Translations under genes and position numbers: made by a program
Assembly (NCBI RefSeq): GCF_947488985.1
Contig: NZ_CANLBV010000039.1
Location: forward strand, 1 to 32,689
Source of the DNA: an uncultured Vibrio sp.
GTDB taxonomy: Bacteria; Pseudomonadota; Gammaproteobacteria; Enterobacterales; Vibrionaceae
Direction: 5' to 3'
DNA length: 32,689 bases
The notes under the pieces: generated by a model
Seen by the model: only the letters and a program-made list of their open reading frames with translations
What the model was told of the DNA's origin: nothing
Database searches by the model: none
In this document: positions 16,512 through 25,590 of the stretch, piece after piece
Numbering within the stretch: the stretch's first letter is position 1
Layout: each line of letters begins with the position of its first letter

Positions 16512-17744
16512 TTAACCTTCGATGAGGTCGTCTTGGTTATATGTCTGCAAAAAGCGCTCTAGGCGACCAATGGCTACTTCGAGATCTTCTAGATGCGGTA
16601 GAGTCACGATGCGGAAGTGATCCGGTTTTGGCCAGTTGAAGCCGGTACCTTGCACTAATAGTACTTTCTCTTGTTTTAGAAAATCGAGTACGAACTTCTG
16701 ATCGTCTTTGATATTGTACATATTGGTGTCGATTTTCGGGAACAGGTACATTGCGCCTTTCGGTTTGACGCAAGAAACGCCAGGGATCTTGTTGATCAGT
16801 TCCCATGCACGGTCACGCTGTTCAAGCAGTCGACCACCGGGCAGAATCAGTTCGTTGATACTTTGGTAACCGCCGAGTGCGGTTTGGATAGCGTGTTGCA
16901 TCGGAACGTTGGCACACAAACGCATCGAGGCCAGCATCTCTAGCCCTTCAACATACCCCTTTGCTAAGTGTTTCGGGCCTGTTAAGAACATCCAACCGCC
17001 ACGGAAACCACAGACACGGTAAGCCTTAGAGAGGCCGTTGAAGGTGACCATCAATACATCTTCAGCCAGCGTTGCAACTGAGGTATGTACCGCTCCGTCG
17101 TAGAGGACTTTGTCATAGATCTCATCGGCGAAGATAATTAAGCCATGTTCACGAGCAATCTCGACCACTTGTAATAGGAAATCTCGACTGTATACAGCAC
17201 CCGTTGGGTTATTCGGGTTGATAAGAACGATGCCGCGAGTTTTCGATGAAATTTTCGCGCGCATGTCGTCTAGATCAGGGTACCAATCGTTATCTTCATC
17301 GCACATGTAATGAACCGCAGTGCCGCCAGAAAGAGCAACAGACGCAGTCCACAGTGGATAGTCAGGTGCAGGAACTAAGATTTCATCGCCGTTATCCAGC
17401 AGCGCCTGCATCGACATAACAATAAGTTCAGACGCTCCATTACCGATGTAAACGTCTTCGACATCAAGGTTACGCAGCCCTTTTTTCTGATAGTGCTGAA
17501 CCACCGCTTTACGGGCTGAATAGATGCCTTTTGAATCACAATAACCTTGAGATGTCGGCAGGTTACGGATCACATCAACTAGGATTTCGTCAGGGGCGTC
17601 AAAGCCAAATGGGGCTGGGTTACCAATATTAAGTTTTAGTATTTTATGCCCCTCTTCTTCCATGCGCTTAGCATGTTTGAGTACTGGCCCCCTGATTTCA
17701 TAGCATACACTGTTGAGCTTTGACGACATCCCGATATTTTGCAT
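16512..17744 (-). CDS. alaA: Glutamate-pyruvate (alanine) aminotransferase AlaA
   Basis: AlaA is a PLP-dependent fold-I transaminase that makes alanine from pyruvate and glutamate. The 410 residues compare with 405 in E. coli, with near-continuous similarity. Motifs are LNIGNPAPFGFDAPDEIL, YIGNGASELI, INPNNPTGAVYS, FADEIYDKVLYD, the PLP lysine K240 in NGLSKAYRV, and FRIVTLPHLED. The ATG at 17744 has CAGGGAA upstream. It diverges from menF across about 270 bases. It is followed by its own terminator and then by the MITE and yfbR, so yfbR is probably not driven from alaA. Confidence 0.96.
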   Translation of the reverse strand: MQNIGMSSKLNSVCYEIRGPVLKHAKRMEEEGHKILKLNIGNPAPFGFDAPDEILVDVIRNLPTSQGYCDSKGIYSARKAVVQHYQKKGLRNLDVEDVYIGNGASELIVMSMQALLDNGDEILVPAPDYPLWTASVALSGGTAVHYMCDEDNDWYPDLDDMRAKISSKTRGIVLINPNNPTGAVYSRDFLLQVVEIAREHGLIIFADEIYDKVLYDGAVHTSVATLAEDVLMVTFNGLSKAYRVCGFRGGWMFLTGPKHLAKGYVEGLEMLASMRLCANVPMQHAIQTALGGYQSINELILPGGRLLEQRDRAWELINKIPGVSCVKPKGAMYLFPKIDTNMYNIKDDQKFVLDFLKQEKVLLVQGTGFNWPKPDHFRIVTLPHLEDLEVAIGRLERFLQTYNQDDLIEG

Positions 17745-18017
17745 TGCCGATTCCCTGAAATTAATTAAAATGCTTTATTAAAGTACCGCAAAATCGAGGT
17801 TGATAGAATAAAAATCTGTCAAATGTCGCATTTCAGAGCCACTATTTTCCTCAATTTTAATTAATTACTTTCTTGGTTATTGTCTAAGATGAATAAAGAG
17901 GCTAGATCGCTTAAAATAATAGGAATATTGAAAAGACACAGTACATTCTTGAGCTGACTGGGTGCTGCCCATCCAGTATCAAATTGACATAATAATTTAG
18001 ATGTGAACGAGGTTGAT

Positions 18018-19325
18018 TTGTCACATTTCCAACAAACCATCTCCGCTTTGATTGAGCGAGTACAAAATGCCAAAGAAAATGAGGTTCGTTGTGTTGAAGT
18101 TTTAACGCAAGAACCATCGTTTGCATTTATTGAATGGCTCGATGCTCAACCACTTTTTCCTAAGTTCTATTGGCAGTCTCGTGACACTCGCGAAGAAGTG
18201 GTTGCACTAGGCCAGTTGAATACATTTTCAAACCCCGCTCCTGCTTATGCCATTCTTGGTGAAGAGCAGCGAATTTGGGGAGGGCGATCGTTTGATGGTC
18301 ATACTGAAAAAAATCGTCGCTGCATGGAATCCTTTTTTTTCCTGCCTTTGGTTGAATTGATTCGCTTTGATGATACTTGGTCTCTTGCCGTTAACATCTC
18401 TTCCGACCGTGTTACGACAATTAACGCCTTAAATAAGCTCTCTGTGGAAGCTACTATATTGGCACCGTTGTCTGCACATATCGAACAAATCAACCATGTT
18501 CCACAAAAAGAACAGTGGGGCGCTTTGGTTGACAAAGTACTGAAGGGGATTAGCGAAAAAGAATATAAGAAAGTCGTTTTAGCCCGTAAAACCACGCTAC
18601 AGCTTGATTCGCCGATCTGCGCAGCTCAATTGCTCAAAGCCAGTTATTTGCAAAATCACCACAGTTTTCACTTTATGTTGGTTCTCGATTCTAAACACAG
18701 TTTTATTGGTTCAACACCAGAGCGTTTATATAGACGCCGCGGCGCTGAACTTGACACGGAAGCACTTGCTGGAACCACGGGGCGCGGAGATAACGCCACC
18801 GAAGATATGGAACTGGCTAGTTGGCTATCGCAAGACAGCAAAAATCTTAATGAGAATCAGTATGTGGTTGATGACATCATTGAGCGTTTAACGCCTAATT
18901 CTCAATCGGTGCACGTTGAAAAAGAAGCGCGTCTGGTGCGATTACGCAAAGTGCAGCATCTGAAGCGTAATATCCACGCTCAATTGAATGTGGGCGTTAA
19001 CGGCGTTCAATTGCTTGCAGCATTACAACCAACCGCTGCGGTCGCGGGCCTACCTCGTAAAGAAGCGATGGATTTCATTCTTGAGCACGAACCGTTTGCC
19101 CGGGGTTGGTACGCGGGCTCTGTTGGCTACATCAGTCATAAACGTGCTGAATTTTGTGTAGCGATTCGAAGCGCCTTTATTGTCAACGATCAAGTACAGT
19201 TGTTTGCGGGCGCAGGGATCGTTCCAGGATCCGTTGCCGAGCATGAATGGCAAGAGCTGAATAAGAAGGTATCGACCTTACTTAGCCTTATTTCTGATCA
19301 TCCACCGCTGGGTGTGGCATCATGA
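18018..19325 (+). CDS. menF: Isochorismate synthase MenF
   Basis: MenF converts chorismate to isochorismate, the first committed step to menaquinone. It is a chorismate-binding enzyme of about 435 residues. Conserved blocks are KKVVLARKTTL, FIGSTPERLYRR, TEALAGTTGRG, ENQYVVDDI, LRKVQHLKRNI, QPTAAVAGLPR, EPFARGWYAGSVGYI and RLFAGAGIV-like LFAGAGIVPGS. The start is uncertain: TTG at 18018 has GAGG five bases upstream and gives MSHFQQ; GTG at 18003 is in frame but has no ribosome site. Its stop overlaps the menD start by four bases (ATGA), which indicates translational coupling. It is first in the men operon. Confidence 0.94.
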   Translation: MSHFQQTISALIERVQNAKENEVRCVEVLTQEPSFAFIEWLDAQPLFPKFYWQSRDTREEVVALGQLNTFSNPAPAYAILGEEQRIWGGRSFDGHTEKNRRCMESFFFLPLVELIRFDDTWSLAVNISSDRVTTINALNKLSVEATILAPLSAHIEQINHVPQKEQWGALVDKVLKGISEKEYKKVVLARKTTLQLDSPICAAQLLKASYLQNHHSFHFMLVLDSKHSFIGSTPERLYRRRGAELDTEALAGTTGRGDNATEDMELASWLSQDSKNLNENQYVVDDIIERLTPNSQSVHVEKEARLVRLRKVQHLKRNIHAQLNVGVNGVQLLAALQPTAAVAGLPRKEAMDFILEHEPFARGWYAGSVGYISHKRAEFCVAIRSAFIVNDQVQLFAGAGIVPGSVAEHEWQELNKKVSTLLSLISDHPPLGVAS

Positions 19326-21046
19326 ATCACGACCAAGCTGTCTTAAACCGAATTTGGTGTAATACGCTGCTGGAAGAACTTGCACGTAATGGCGTCGAAC
19401 ATGTTTGTGTTGCGCCGGGCTCTCGCTCAACACCGTTAACTCTCGAAGCTGAAGCTAACCCCAAGTTCACCTTACACACGCACTTTGATGAGCGTGGTCT
19501 TGGTTTTTTTGCTTTAGGCTTAGCAAAAGCCAGTGATAGGCCAGTTGCCGTGATAGTAACATCTGGGACCGCAGTGGCGAACCTACTGCCTGCGACCGCT
19601 GAAGCTGGGTTAACCCGAGAGAAGCTAATCTTACTGACCTCAGATAGGCCGATCGATTTAGTTAATTGTGGCGCTAATCAAGCGATTCAGCAGCACGGTA
19701 TCTTTTCGAACCATGTTGAAAGCGCTGTCAATCTGCCAAGCCCAACCACACAGCTTTCCTTGAACTGGCTTCTGACATCGTTGGATAGCGCACTTGCGAA
19801 ACAGCGCAGCCTTGGTGGTGCGATGCATGTCAACTGCCCATTCCCGGAGCCACTTTATTCATCGAATAGCCCAGAGATGTATACCACTTACACCGAGAGT
19901 ATCGCTGGGTGGAGAGCTTCAACGGCCCCGTATTCAATGACCTGCTTACCCAATCATTTAGCTGTACAACCCGCCGCGCCGGGCGATTATCTTGGGCGCA
20001 AAGGTGTGGTGATTATTGGGTCTGTCGATAAATCAACGGCTGTTAAGGCGCAACAATTCGCATCTGATTTAGGGTGGCCACTGTTCTGCGACCCGCAATC
20101 TGGCATCAGCAGCGATTGGCGACATTATGATCTGTGGTTGCAAAGTGATACGGCTAAACAGCAGCTTGATCCGTGTGATTTTATCCTTCAATTTGGTGAG
20201 CGTATTGTTTCTAAGCGATTGAATCAATGGATTAAGTCTCAATCAGCATCGTTTGATCACACACAATATATTGTCGTTTCACCCAACGTGCATCGTATCA
20301 ATCAAGATCATTTACCACAAACTCACGTGGTATCTGGCATTGAAGCTTGGATAGCAGAGCAGCATTTACCCACTTTACTCGCTCAACATGCTGGCTGGGC
20401 GACACCTTTAATGGAAGTCGCGAATACGGTTTCGCAATTGGCACTCGCGCAAATATCGAATAATGATCAATTGACTGAACTGAGTGTCGCGGTTGATTTG
20501 TCGACTAGAATTAAAGACAGGCAGCTGTTTGTGGGAAACAGCTTGATAGTCAGACTGGTGGATATGCTGTCATCAATCTCAGCAAATCAAGTTTACAGTA
20601 ATCGTGGTGCATCGGGCATTGATGGCTTGGTGGCGACAGCGGCGGGCGTACAGAAAGCCAATCAGACCCCGCTACTGATGTTGATGGGTGATACCTCGTT
20701 ACTGTATGACCTTAACTCGCTTGCTCTGCTTACCCATAATGCAACGCCGATGGTTATTGTGGTGACTAACAATGATGGTGGTGCGATTTTTGATTTACTG
20801 CCCGTCCCTGAGCAACAAAAACAATCTCTTTATCAAATGCCTCATGGTTTCAGTTTTAAGCATGCCGCAGCACAATTTCAGCTGGGTTATGCAGCACCTG
20901 AAACCTTGAGCGGTTACCAAAATATTATCGAACAACATTTTGAACAAGGTCAGGGTACGTTACTCGTTGAAGTTAAGACACCTCCCGAACAAGCGTCGAC
21001 TTTACTGAAACAATTCAGTTCAATGCTCACCGAGGCATTAACCTAA
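19322..21046 (+). CDS. menD: MenD, SEPHCHC synthase
   Basis: MenD is a thiamine-diphosphate enzyme that joins isochorismate and 2-oxoglutarate to give 2-succinyl-5-enolpyruvyl-6-hydroxy-3-cyclohexadiene-1-carboxylate. The 574 residues are slightly longer than E. coli (556). The N-terminal PYR domain has HVCVAPGSRSTPLTLEA and THFDERGLGFFALGLA. The C-terminal PP domain has SNRGASGIDGLVATAAG and the ThDP/metal motif MGDTSLLYDLNSLALL with TNNDGGAIFDLLP. It overlaps menF by four bases and precedes menH by nine. Confidence 0.97.
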   Translation: MNHDQAVLNRIWCNTLLEELARNGVEHVCVAPGSRSTPLTLEAEANPKFTLHTHFDERGLGFFALGLAKASDRPVAVIVTSGTAVANLLPATAEAGLTREKLILLTSDRPIDLVNCGANQAIQQHGIFSNHVESAVNLPSPTTQLSLNWLLTSLDSALAKQRSLGGAMHVNCPFPEPLYSSNSPEMYTTYTESIAGWRASTAPYSMTCLPNHLAVQPAAPGDYLGRKGVVIIGSVDKSTAVKAQQFASDLGWPLFCDPQSGISSDWRHYDLWLQSDTAKQQLDPCDFILQFGERIVSKRLNQWIKSQSASFDHTQYIVVSPNVHRINQDHLPQTHVVSGIEAWIAEQHLPTLLAQHAGWATPLMEVANTVSQLALAQISNNDQLTELSVAVDLSTRIKDRQLFVGNSLIVRLVDMLSSISANQVYSNRGASGIDGLVATAAGVQKANQTPLLMLMGDTSLLYDLNSLALLTHNATPMVIVVTNNDGGAIFDLLPVPEQQKQSLYQMPHGFSFKHAAAQFQLGYAAPETLSGYQNIIEQHFEQGQGTLLVEVKTPPEQASTLLKQFSSMLTEALT

Positions 21047-21055
21047 GGAATTTAC

Positions 21056-21856
21056 ATGCTTTACTCCAATTATTACCCGGCTTCACCTGTATCTTCTAAC
21101 AAACCGCTACTGGTTTTTTTGCACGGCTTGCTCGGAAGCGGGGATGATTGGAGTGCATGTCATCCATACTTAGAGGATTTTCCTCGACTTTGTATCGATT
21201 TACCCGGCCACGGGCAAAGCCGATTTATCGATCCGCTCGGCTTTGAGCATTGTTGTCAGAAAATCGTTCAGTGCGTTACTTCCCAATTGGCTGTTAACGA
21301 TCTTGCTGCAGACTATCCCATTGTCTTGGTTGGCTACTCTATGGGAGGAAGGCTTGCCATGTATGGGGTGACTCACCCTTGTTTTGAAGCGCTTAACTTA
21401 GAAAAGGTGATCATTGAAGGCGGTAACTTCGGCTTGGAATGTGACGAAGAAAGAGCGCAAAGATTAGTACATGATACGCAATGGGCAGTCCGCTTTGCCC
21501 AGCAGTCAATTGAAGATGTTTTAGACGATTGGTACCAACAGAGCGTCTTTTCTTCACTAAATCATGAGCAAAGACAAACCTTGGTTATCAAGCGTAGTGG
21601 TAACCTTGGCGTATCCGTAGCAAATATGTTGTTATCTACTTCATTAGCCAAGCAGCCCGATTTACGTGCTACATTGAAATGTCATGAACAGAAAGTGTAT
21701 TATGTTTGTGGTCAAAAAGACCGTAAATTCATGGAATTGGCCGAGAGTAGTGGTTTTAAGTATAGCCAGGTCGATTACGCAGGTCACAATGTTCACTTCG
21801 AACAGCCAGAGTTGTTTTCAAAGCTGATCATCCAGTGTATCGCTAGTCGTCGCTAA
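21056..21856 (+). CDS. menH: MenH, SHCHC synthase (alpha/beta hydrolase)
   Basis: MenH eliminates pyruvate from SEPHCHC to give SHCHC. It is an alpha/beta-hydrolase of 266 residues, near the 252 of E. coli. Visible motifs are FLHGLLGSGDDW (oxyanion region), DLPGHGQS, the nucleophile S95 in GYSMGGR, D222 in CGQKDRKF and H244 in YAGHNVHFEQP. AAGGAA precedes the ATG. It lies 9 bases after menD, within the operon; the position between menD and menB is the usual enteric order. Confidence 0.93.
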   Translation: MLYSNYYPASPVSSNKPLLVFLHGLLGSGDDWSACHPYLEDFPRLCIDLPGHGQSRFIDPLGFEHCCQKIVQCVTSQLAVNDLAADYPIVLVGYSMGGRLAMYGVTHPCFEALNLEKVIIEGGNFGLECDEERAQRLVHDTQWAVRFAQQSIEDVLDDWYQQSVFSSLNHEQRQTLVIKRSGNLGVSVANMLLSTSLAKQPDLRATLKCHEQKVYYVCGQKDRKFMELAESSGFKYSQVDYAGHNVHFEQPELFSKLIIQCIASRR

Positions 21857-21958
21857 ACTAATTGAGCTATTATCTCGCATTAAGGATAGTCAAAAGTAGA
21901 GCAACACCGTCACGACTACTCGTGAGTCGTGCTATCTAATAGAATAATGGGAATCACC

Positions 21959-22825
21959 ATGGCTAAAACAGTAGGCATCACCGAAGAAGAACTATACGCT
22001 GCAGTTAACTGGAGCGATGAAAGCAGTCAATTCGAAGATATTCAGTATCATAAGTCTGACGATGGTATTGCGAAAATTACCATTGCTCGCCCTCAAGTCC
22101 ACAATGCATTTCGTCCCCAAACGGTAAAAGAAATGATCAATGCACTGGCTGATGCGCGCTACGACGAAAAAGTCGGCGTGATCATTTTGACAGGCCTTGG
22201 CGAGAAGGCGTTCTGCTCTGGTGGTGATCAAAGCATTCGTGGTGACTACGGTGGCTACCAAGACGATTCAGGCACTCACCACTTGAACGTGCTTGATTTC
22301 CAACGTCAAATTCGTACTTGTCCAAAACCAGTTATCGCAGCGGTATCAGGTTGGGCGGTTGGTGGCGGTCATGTTCTTCATATGATGGCAGACCTTACTA
22401 TTGCGGCTGAAAACGCACAGTTTGGTCAGACTGGACCAAAAGTGGGCTCGTTCGATGGCGGTTGGGGGGCTTCTTACATGGCTCGTATCGTTGGTCAGAA
22501 GAAAGCGCGTGAAATTTGGTTCTTGTGTCGTTTCTACGATGCTCAAGAAGCACTGGATATGGGCCTTGTAAACACCGTTGTTCCTGTTGCAGACCTAGAA
22601 AAAGAAACGGTTCGTTGGTGTCGTGAAGTGCTGCAACACAGCCCAATGGCACTGCGTTGCTTGAAAGCGGCACTCAATGCGGACTGTGATGGTCAAGCTG
22701 GTCTTCAAGAGTTGGCAGGTAATGCAACCATGATGTTCTACATGACAGAGGAAGGGCAAGAAGGTCGCAATGCGTTTAATGAAAAACGCCGCCCTGATTT
22801 CGATAAATTCCCTCGTAACCCATAG
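21959..22825 (+). CDS. menB: MenB, DHNA-CoA synthase
   Basis: MenB is a crotonase-fold enzyme that closes the naphthoate ring: OSB-CoA to 1,4-dihydroxy-2-naphthoyl-CoA. Similarity to E. coli is very high along the length: [28 protein letters not shown], and [14 protein letters not shown]. The QTG triplet matches the bicarbonate-dependent type of MenB, in which a bound bicarbonate replaces a catalytic Asp. The ATG at 21959 gives 288 residues, with GGGA six bases upstream. An upstream ATG at 21947 has no ribosome site. About 100 bases separate it from menH, and a terminator-like hairpin follows. Confidence 0.97.
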   Translation: MAKTVGITEEELYAAVNWSDESSQFEDIQYHKSDDGIAKITIARPQVHNAFRPQTVKEMINALADARYDEKVGVIILTGLGEKAFCSGGDQSIRGDYGGYQDDSGTHHLNVLDFQRQIRTCPKPVIAAVSGWAVGGGHVLHMMADLTIAAENAQFGQTGPKVGSFDGGWGASYMARIVGQKKAREIWFLCRFYDAQEALDMGLVNTVVPVADLEKETVRWCREVLQHSPMALRCLKAALNADCDGQAGLQELAGNATMMFYMTEEGQEGRNAFNEKRRPDFDKFPRNP

Positions 22826-22842
22826 TCTTGTTTATCATTAAC

Positions 22843-22875
22843 AATGAGTCGCTTTTGAGCGGCTCATTTTATTTT
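22843..22875 (+). terminator. Terminator or attenuator between menB and menC
   Basis: AATGAGTCGCT (22843-22853) pairs with AGCGGCTCATT (22858-22868), one G-U pair, followed by TTATTTTG. It sits within an otherwise co-directional operon, so it may reduce menC-menE expression relative to menF-menB. Confidence 0.72.
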
Positions 22876-22900
22876 GATGTCCCATATTCTAGGAAGTTTT

Positions 22901-23908
22901 ATGAACTCAGTGAATTTTCAGCGTAAGGCTAAACTCTACCGCTATCAATTACCTATGGATAGTGGGGTAGTACTTCGTGACAATAAGTTGACTGAACGCG
23001 TTGGCTATATCATCCAACTTGAATGTGATGGTCAAACGGGCTTTGGTGAAGTGGCTCCGCTCCCCGGTTTCAGCCAAGAAGATACCGAGCAAGCCGGTGT
23101 TCAGCTGCAACATGAATTAGAGCTTTGGTGTCACAATAACCCTCAAACGCCTTTTGATGAGTTATACCCGTCCGTCGCGTTTGGCTTTTCGATGGCGATG
23201 ATGGAGTTGCGAGGCGAACTTAACGCACAAGGTCACTACCAAGCCGCGCCTTTGTGTACCGGAGATCCTGATGAACTGATCCCAGCGCTGAATGAGATGG
23301 AAGGTGAGAAAGTCGCGAAGGTAAAAGTGGGCATTTATGAATCGATTCGTGATGGCATGCTGGTGAGCCTATTTCTTGAATCGATCCCTGATTTAACCTT
23401 AAGGCTTGATGCCAACCGTGCGTGGACGCCAGAAAAAGCCAAGCAGTTCATTAAGTACATTTCGCCTTCACTGCGCCAGCGTATTAGCTTTATTGAAGAG
23501 CCTTGCCAAAAGCCAGAAGACAGCTTGGCCTTTGCTATCGATCATGGGGTGGCAATTGCGTGGGATGAAACATTGCAAGAGACAGTGCGAAGCCCTGAGT
23601 TTAATTTGAGTGATCTCACGGGGGTTAAGGCGCTGGTGATCAAACCGACGCTGATTGGCTCGGTTGAACGCTGTATTGCGATCATTGAGCGTGCACAACA
23701 ATTGGGTATCAAACCTGTGTTGAGTTCGAGCATTGAATCAAGCTTAGGTCTCACTCAGATTGCGCGTCTGGCACAGCAATATCTGCCAAATGAATTGCCG
23801 GGTCTTGATACCATTGGTTTATTCAAGCAGCAGTTAGCTGTCTCTTGGCCCGGCTGCTCACTCCCGGTGACACCCCTTGAACAGCAATCATTGATCTGGT
23901 CTTGTTAG
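22901..23908 (+). CDS. menC: MenC, o-succinylbenzoate synthase
   Basis: MenC dehydrates SHCHC to o-succinylbenzoate. It belongs to the enolase superfamily. Catalytic blocks are KVAKVKVG (acid-base lysine), LRLDANRAW, FIEEPC and AWDETLQ (metal-binding Asp, Glu, Asp) and LVIKPTLIGS (second lysine). The ATG at 22901 gives 335 residues with AGGAAG five bases upstream; a TTG at 22874 would lie in the terminator hairpin tail. It shares the men operon and is followed by a palindrome before menE. Confidence 0.94.
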   Translation: MNSVNFQRKAKLYRYQLPMDSGVVLRDNKLTERVGYIIQLECDGQTGFGEVAPLPGFSQEDTEQAGVQLQHELELWCHNNPQTPFDELYPSVAFGFSMAMMELRGELNAQGHYQAAPLCTGDPDELIPALNEMEGEKVAKVKVGIYESIRDGMLVSLFLESIPDLTLRLDANRAWTPEKAKQFIKYISPSLRQRISFIEEPCQKPEDSLAFAIDHGVAIAWDETLQETVRSPEFNLSDLTGVKALVIKPTLIGSVERCIAIIERAQQLGIKPVLSSSIESSLGLTQIARLAQQYLPNELPGLDTIGLFKQQLAVSWPGCSLPVTPLEQQSLIWSC

Positions 23909-23910
23909 AC

Positions 23911-23965
23911 TAGGGCGTGTTGATCTTTCGAACGAAATTTAACCACGAAAGGTCAACACGTCCTA
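23911..23965 (+). repeat. Long palindrome between menC and menE
   Basis: Bases 23911-23930 pair with 23946-23965 over 20 bp, broken only by two G-U pairs (as RNA), around a 15-base loop. No T run follows, so it is not a typical terminator. It may be a REP-like or IS-derived palindrome, or an RNA stabiliser or processing site. The G-U-tolerant pairing suggests the structure is used as RNA. Confidence 0.7.
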
Positions 23966-24037
23966 AGCATTACGATCGGCTTTTACGAGCGATTAAATTC
24001 GCTCAGCCAGCTTTCAATCTACTATTTGGTTAACGTT

Positions 24038-25465
24038 ATGATACGCCCACATTCAAATCATCACCCACTTTGGGAACAGTGGGCGCAACAAACCCCACAT
24101 CAACCAGCACTAGTCACGGCTAGCCGCGTTTATAGTTGGCAGCAAGTGTCATTGCTCGTCAGCAAATACCAGCAGCAGCTCTCCCATCAAGGTTTATCTG
24201 AAGGTGATGTATTGATGATTGTTGGTAAGAATCAAGTCGAAGTGATTCCCGTTTATCTTGCCGCGCTCAATCTAGGGGTGATCTGTGCTTTCACCATGCC
24301 CCAACCGAAAGCTCGTTTAACACGAAAGCTTGAATCTGTTTATGGACCGTCTGATAGGCGCTACCTATGGTTGTTAGAAGTCAGCGGCTTAGCTGATTCA
24401 GGCATTGCTGACCTAAATACTCAGATAGTGTCATTGCCTTGCTTGAACGACGTTGATGACCAAAAGTCGATAGCGATACCGAAAAACGTGAGTTTTAATC
24501 CTCAAAGCCTAGCAAGTATCGTATTCACTTCCGGCTCTACTGGAAACCCGAAAGCGGTTGCTCACACCCTTCAACAGCACCAGAGCTCTGCGACTGGGTT
24601 ACTTGAGGTATTTCACTTTGCACATACCGATACTTGGCTGCTGAGTTTGCCTATGTATCATGTGTCGGGATTAGCGATCGTCCATCGTTGGTTGGCCGCT
24701 GGTGGTTGCATCAAAATAGGCTCAGGTCAGTTAGAAGCTGACATTACAGGGTGTAGCCATGCTTCATTAGTAGCAACCCAGCTCCATCGTTTACTAAAGA
24801 ATAAGCAGCCACTGACTTTAACCCATGTGCTGTTGGGCGGTAGCCACATCCCAGAAGCTCTGGGGCTTGAAGCGCAACAAATGGGTATTGAAACTTGGCT
24901 TGGTTACGGTATGACTGAGGCCGCATCGACGGTGACTGCCAAACCCGTTGATGCCACTAGCACCGCAGGTTTTGTGCTTAACCATCGCCAGTTGAAAATT
25001 GAAGAACAACGGATCTTTATTGGCGGTGAAACGTTGGCTTCGGGTTATTACCATCAGGGAGAATTGTCGCCATTGGTGAATGATCAAGGTTGGTTTGATA
25101 GTAAAGATCTTGGTGAGTGGAACGGCGATCAAGTGTCGATTATTGGCCGTGCAGACAACCAATTTATTTCCGGTGGTGAGAACATTCACTGTGAAGAAAT
25201 AGAGCGAGTACTCAACCAATTACCGCTAGTTAATCAGTCTTTTATCGTGCCAGTTGAAGATGATGAATTTGGTTTTCGACCTGTCGCTATTGTCGATTGT
25301 GCTGAATTGCCAGCCAAAGAGTGGTTTGCTGAACAATTAAATGGTCATCTTGAGCGGTTTAAGTTTCCGGTAGAATATTATCGTATGCCTAAGCAAGAGC
25401 TGCAGGGGATTAAGGTCTCGCGAGCAGCGTTAGCTCTGTGGTTACAACAGAGACATTCTCAATAG
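24038..25465 (+). CDS. menE: MenE, o-succinylbenzoate-CoA ligase
   Basis: MenE activates OSB to OSB-CoA with ATP. It is an ANL adenylating enzyme of 475 residues. Signatures are the P-loop FTSGSTGNPKAVAHT, YGMTEAAST (A5), DLGEWNGDQVSIIGRADNQ (A7-A8, hinge), SGGENIHCEEIE, and the C-terminal catalytic lysine in LQGIKVSR. The ATG at 24038 is used; a TTG at 24026 is in frame and neither has a strong ribosome site. It is last in the operon and 129 bases after menC. In the pathway it acts before MenB although its gene lies after. Confidence 0.94.
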   Translation: MIRPHSNHHPLWEQWAQQTPHQPALVTASRVYSWQQVSLLVSKYQQQLSHQGLSEGDVLMIVGKNQVEVIPVYLAALNLGVICAFTMPQPKARLTRKLESVYGPSDRRYLWLLEVSGLADSGIADLNTQIVSLPCLNDVDDQKSIAIPKNVSFNPQSLASIVFTSGSTGNPKAVAHTLQQHQSSATGLLEVFHFAHTDTWLLSLPMYHVSGLAIVHRWLAAGGCIKIGSGQLEADITGCSHASLVATQLHRLLKNKQPLTLTHVLLGGSHIPEALGLEAQQMGIETWLGYGMTEAASTVTAKPVDATSTAGFVLNHRQLKIEEQRIFIGGETLASGYYHQGELSPLVNDQGWFDSKDLGEWNGDQVSIIGRADNQFISGGENIHCEEIERVLNQLPLVNQSFIVPVEDDEFGFRPVAIVDCAELPAKEWFAEQLNGHLERFKFPVEYYRMPKQELQGIKVSRAALALWLQQRHSQ

Positions 25466-25484
25466 AACGAAGTGCCGATAAAAC

Positions 25485-25521
25485 GAAGCGCAATTTCGGT
25501 GACTACTCGTAATTGCGCTTC
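25485..25521. terminator. First of two hairpins between menE and the broken PTS gene
   Basis: GAAGCGCAATT (25485-25495) pairs perfectly with AATTGCGCTTC (25511-25521). No T run follows on the plus strand. Together with the next hairpin it separates two convergent genes. Confidence 0.55.
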
Positions 25522-25528
25522 AGGGGGG

Positions 25529-25558
25529 TGTGACGGTGGTGAAGCCGTCACAAATTTT
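25529..25558 (+). terminator. Terminator-like hairpin after menE
   Basis: TGTGACGG (25529-25536) pairs perfectly with CCGTCACA (25545-25552), followed by AATTTT. It is the more terminator-like of the pair and probably ends the men operon. Confidence 0.65.
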
Positions 25559-25590
25559 CACTGTTTTATCGTGTCATTCAAGGTATGCCG

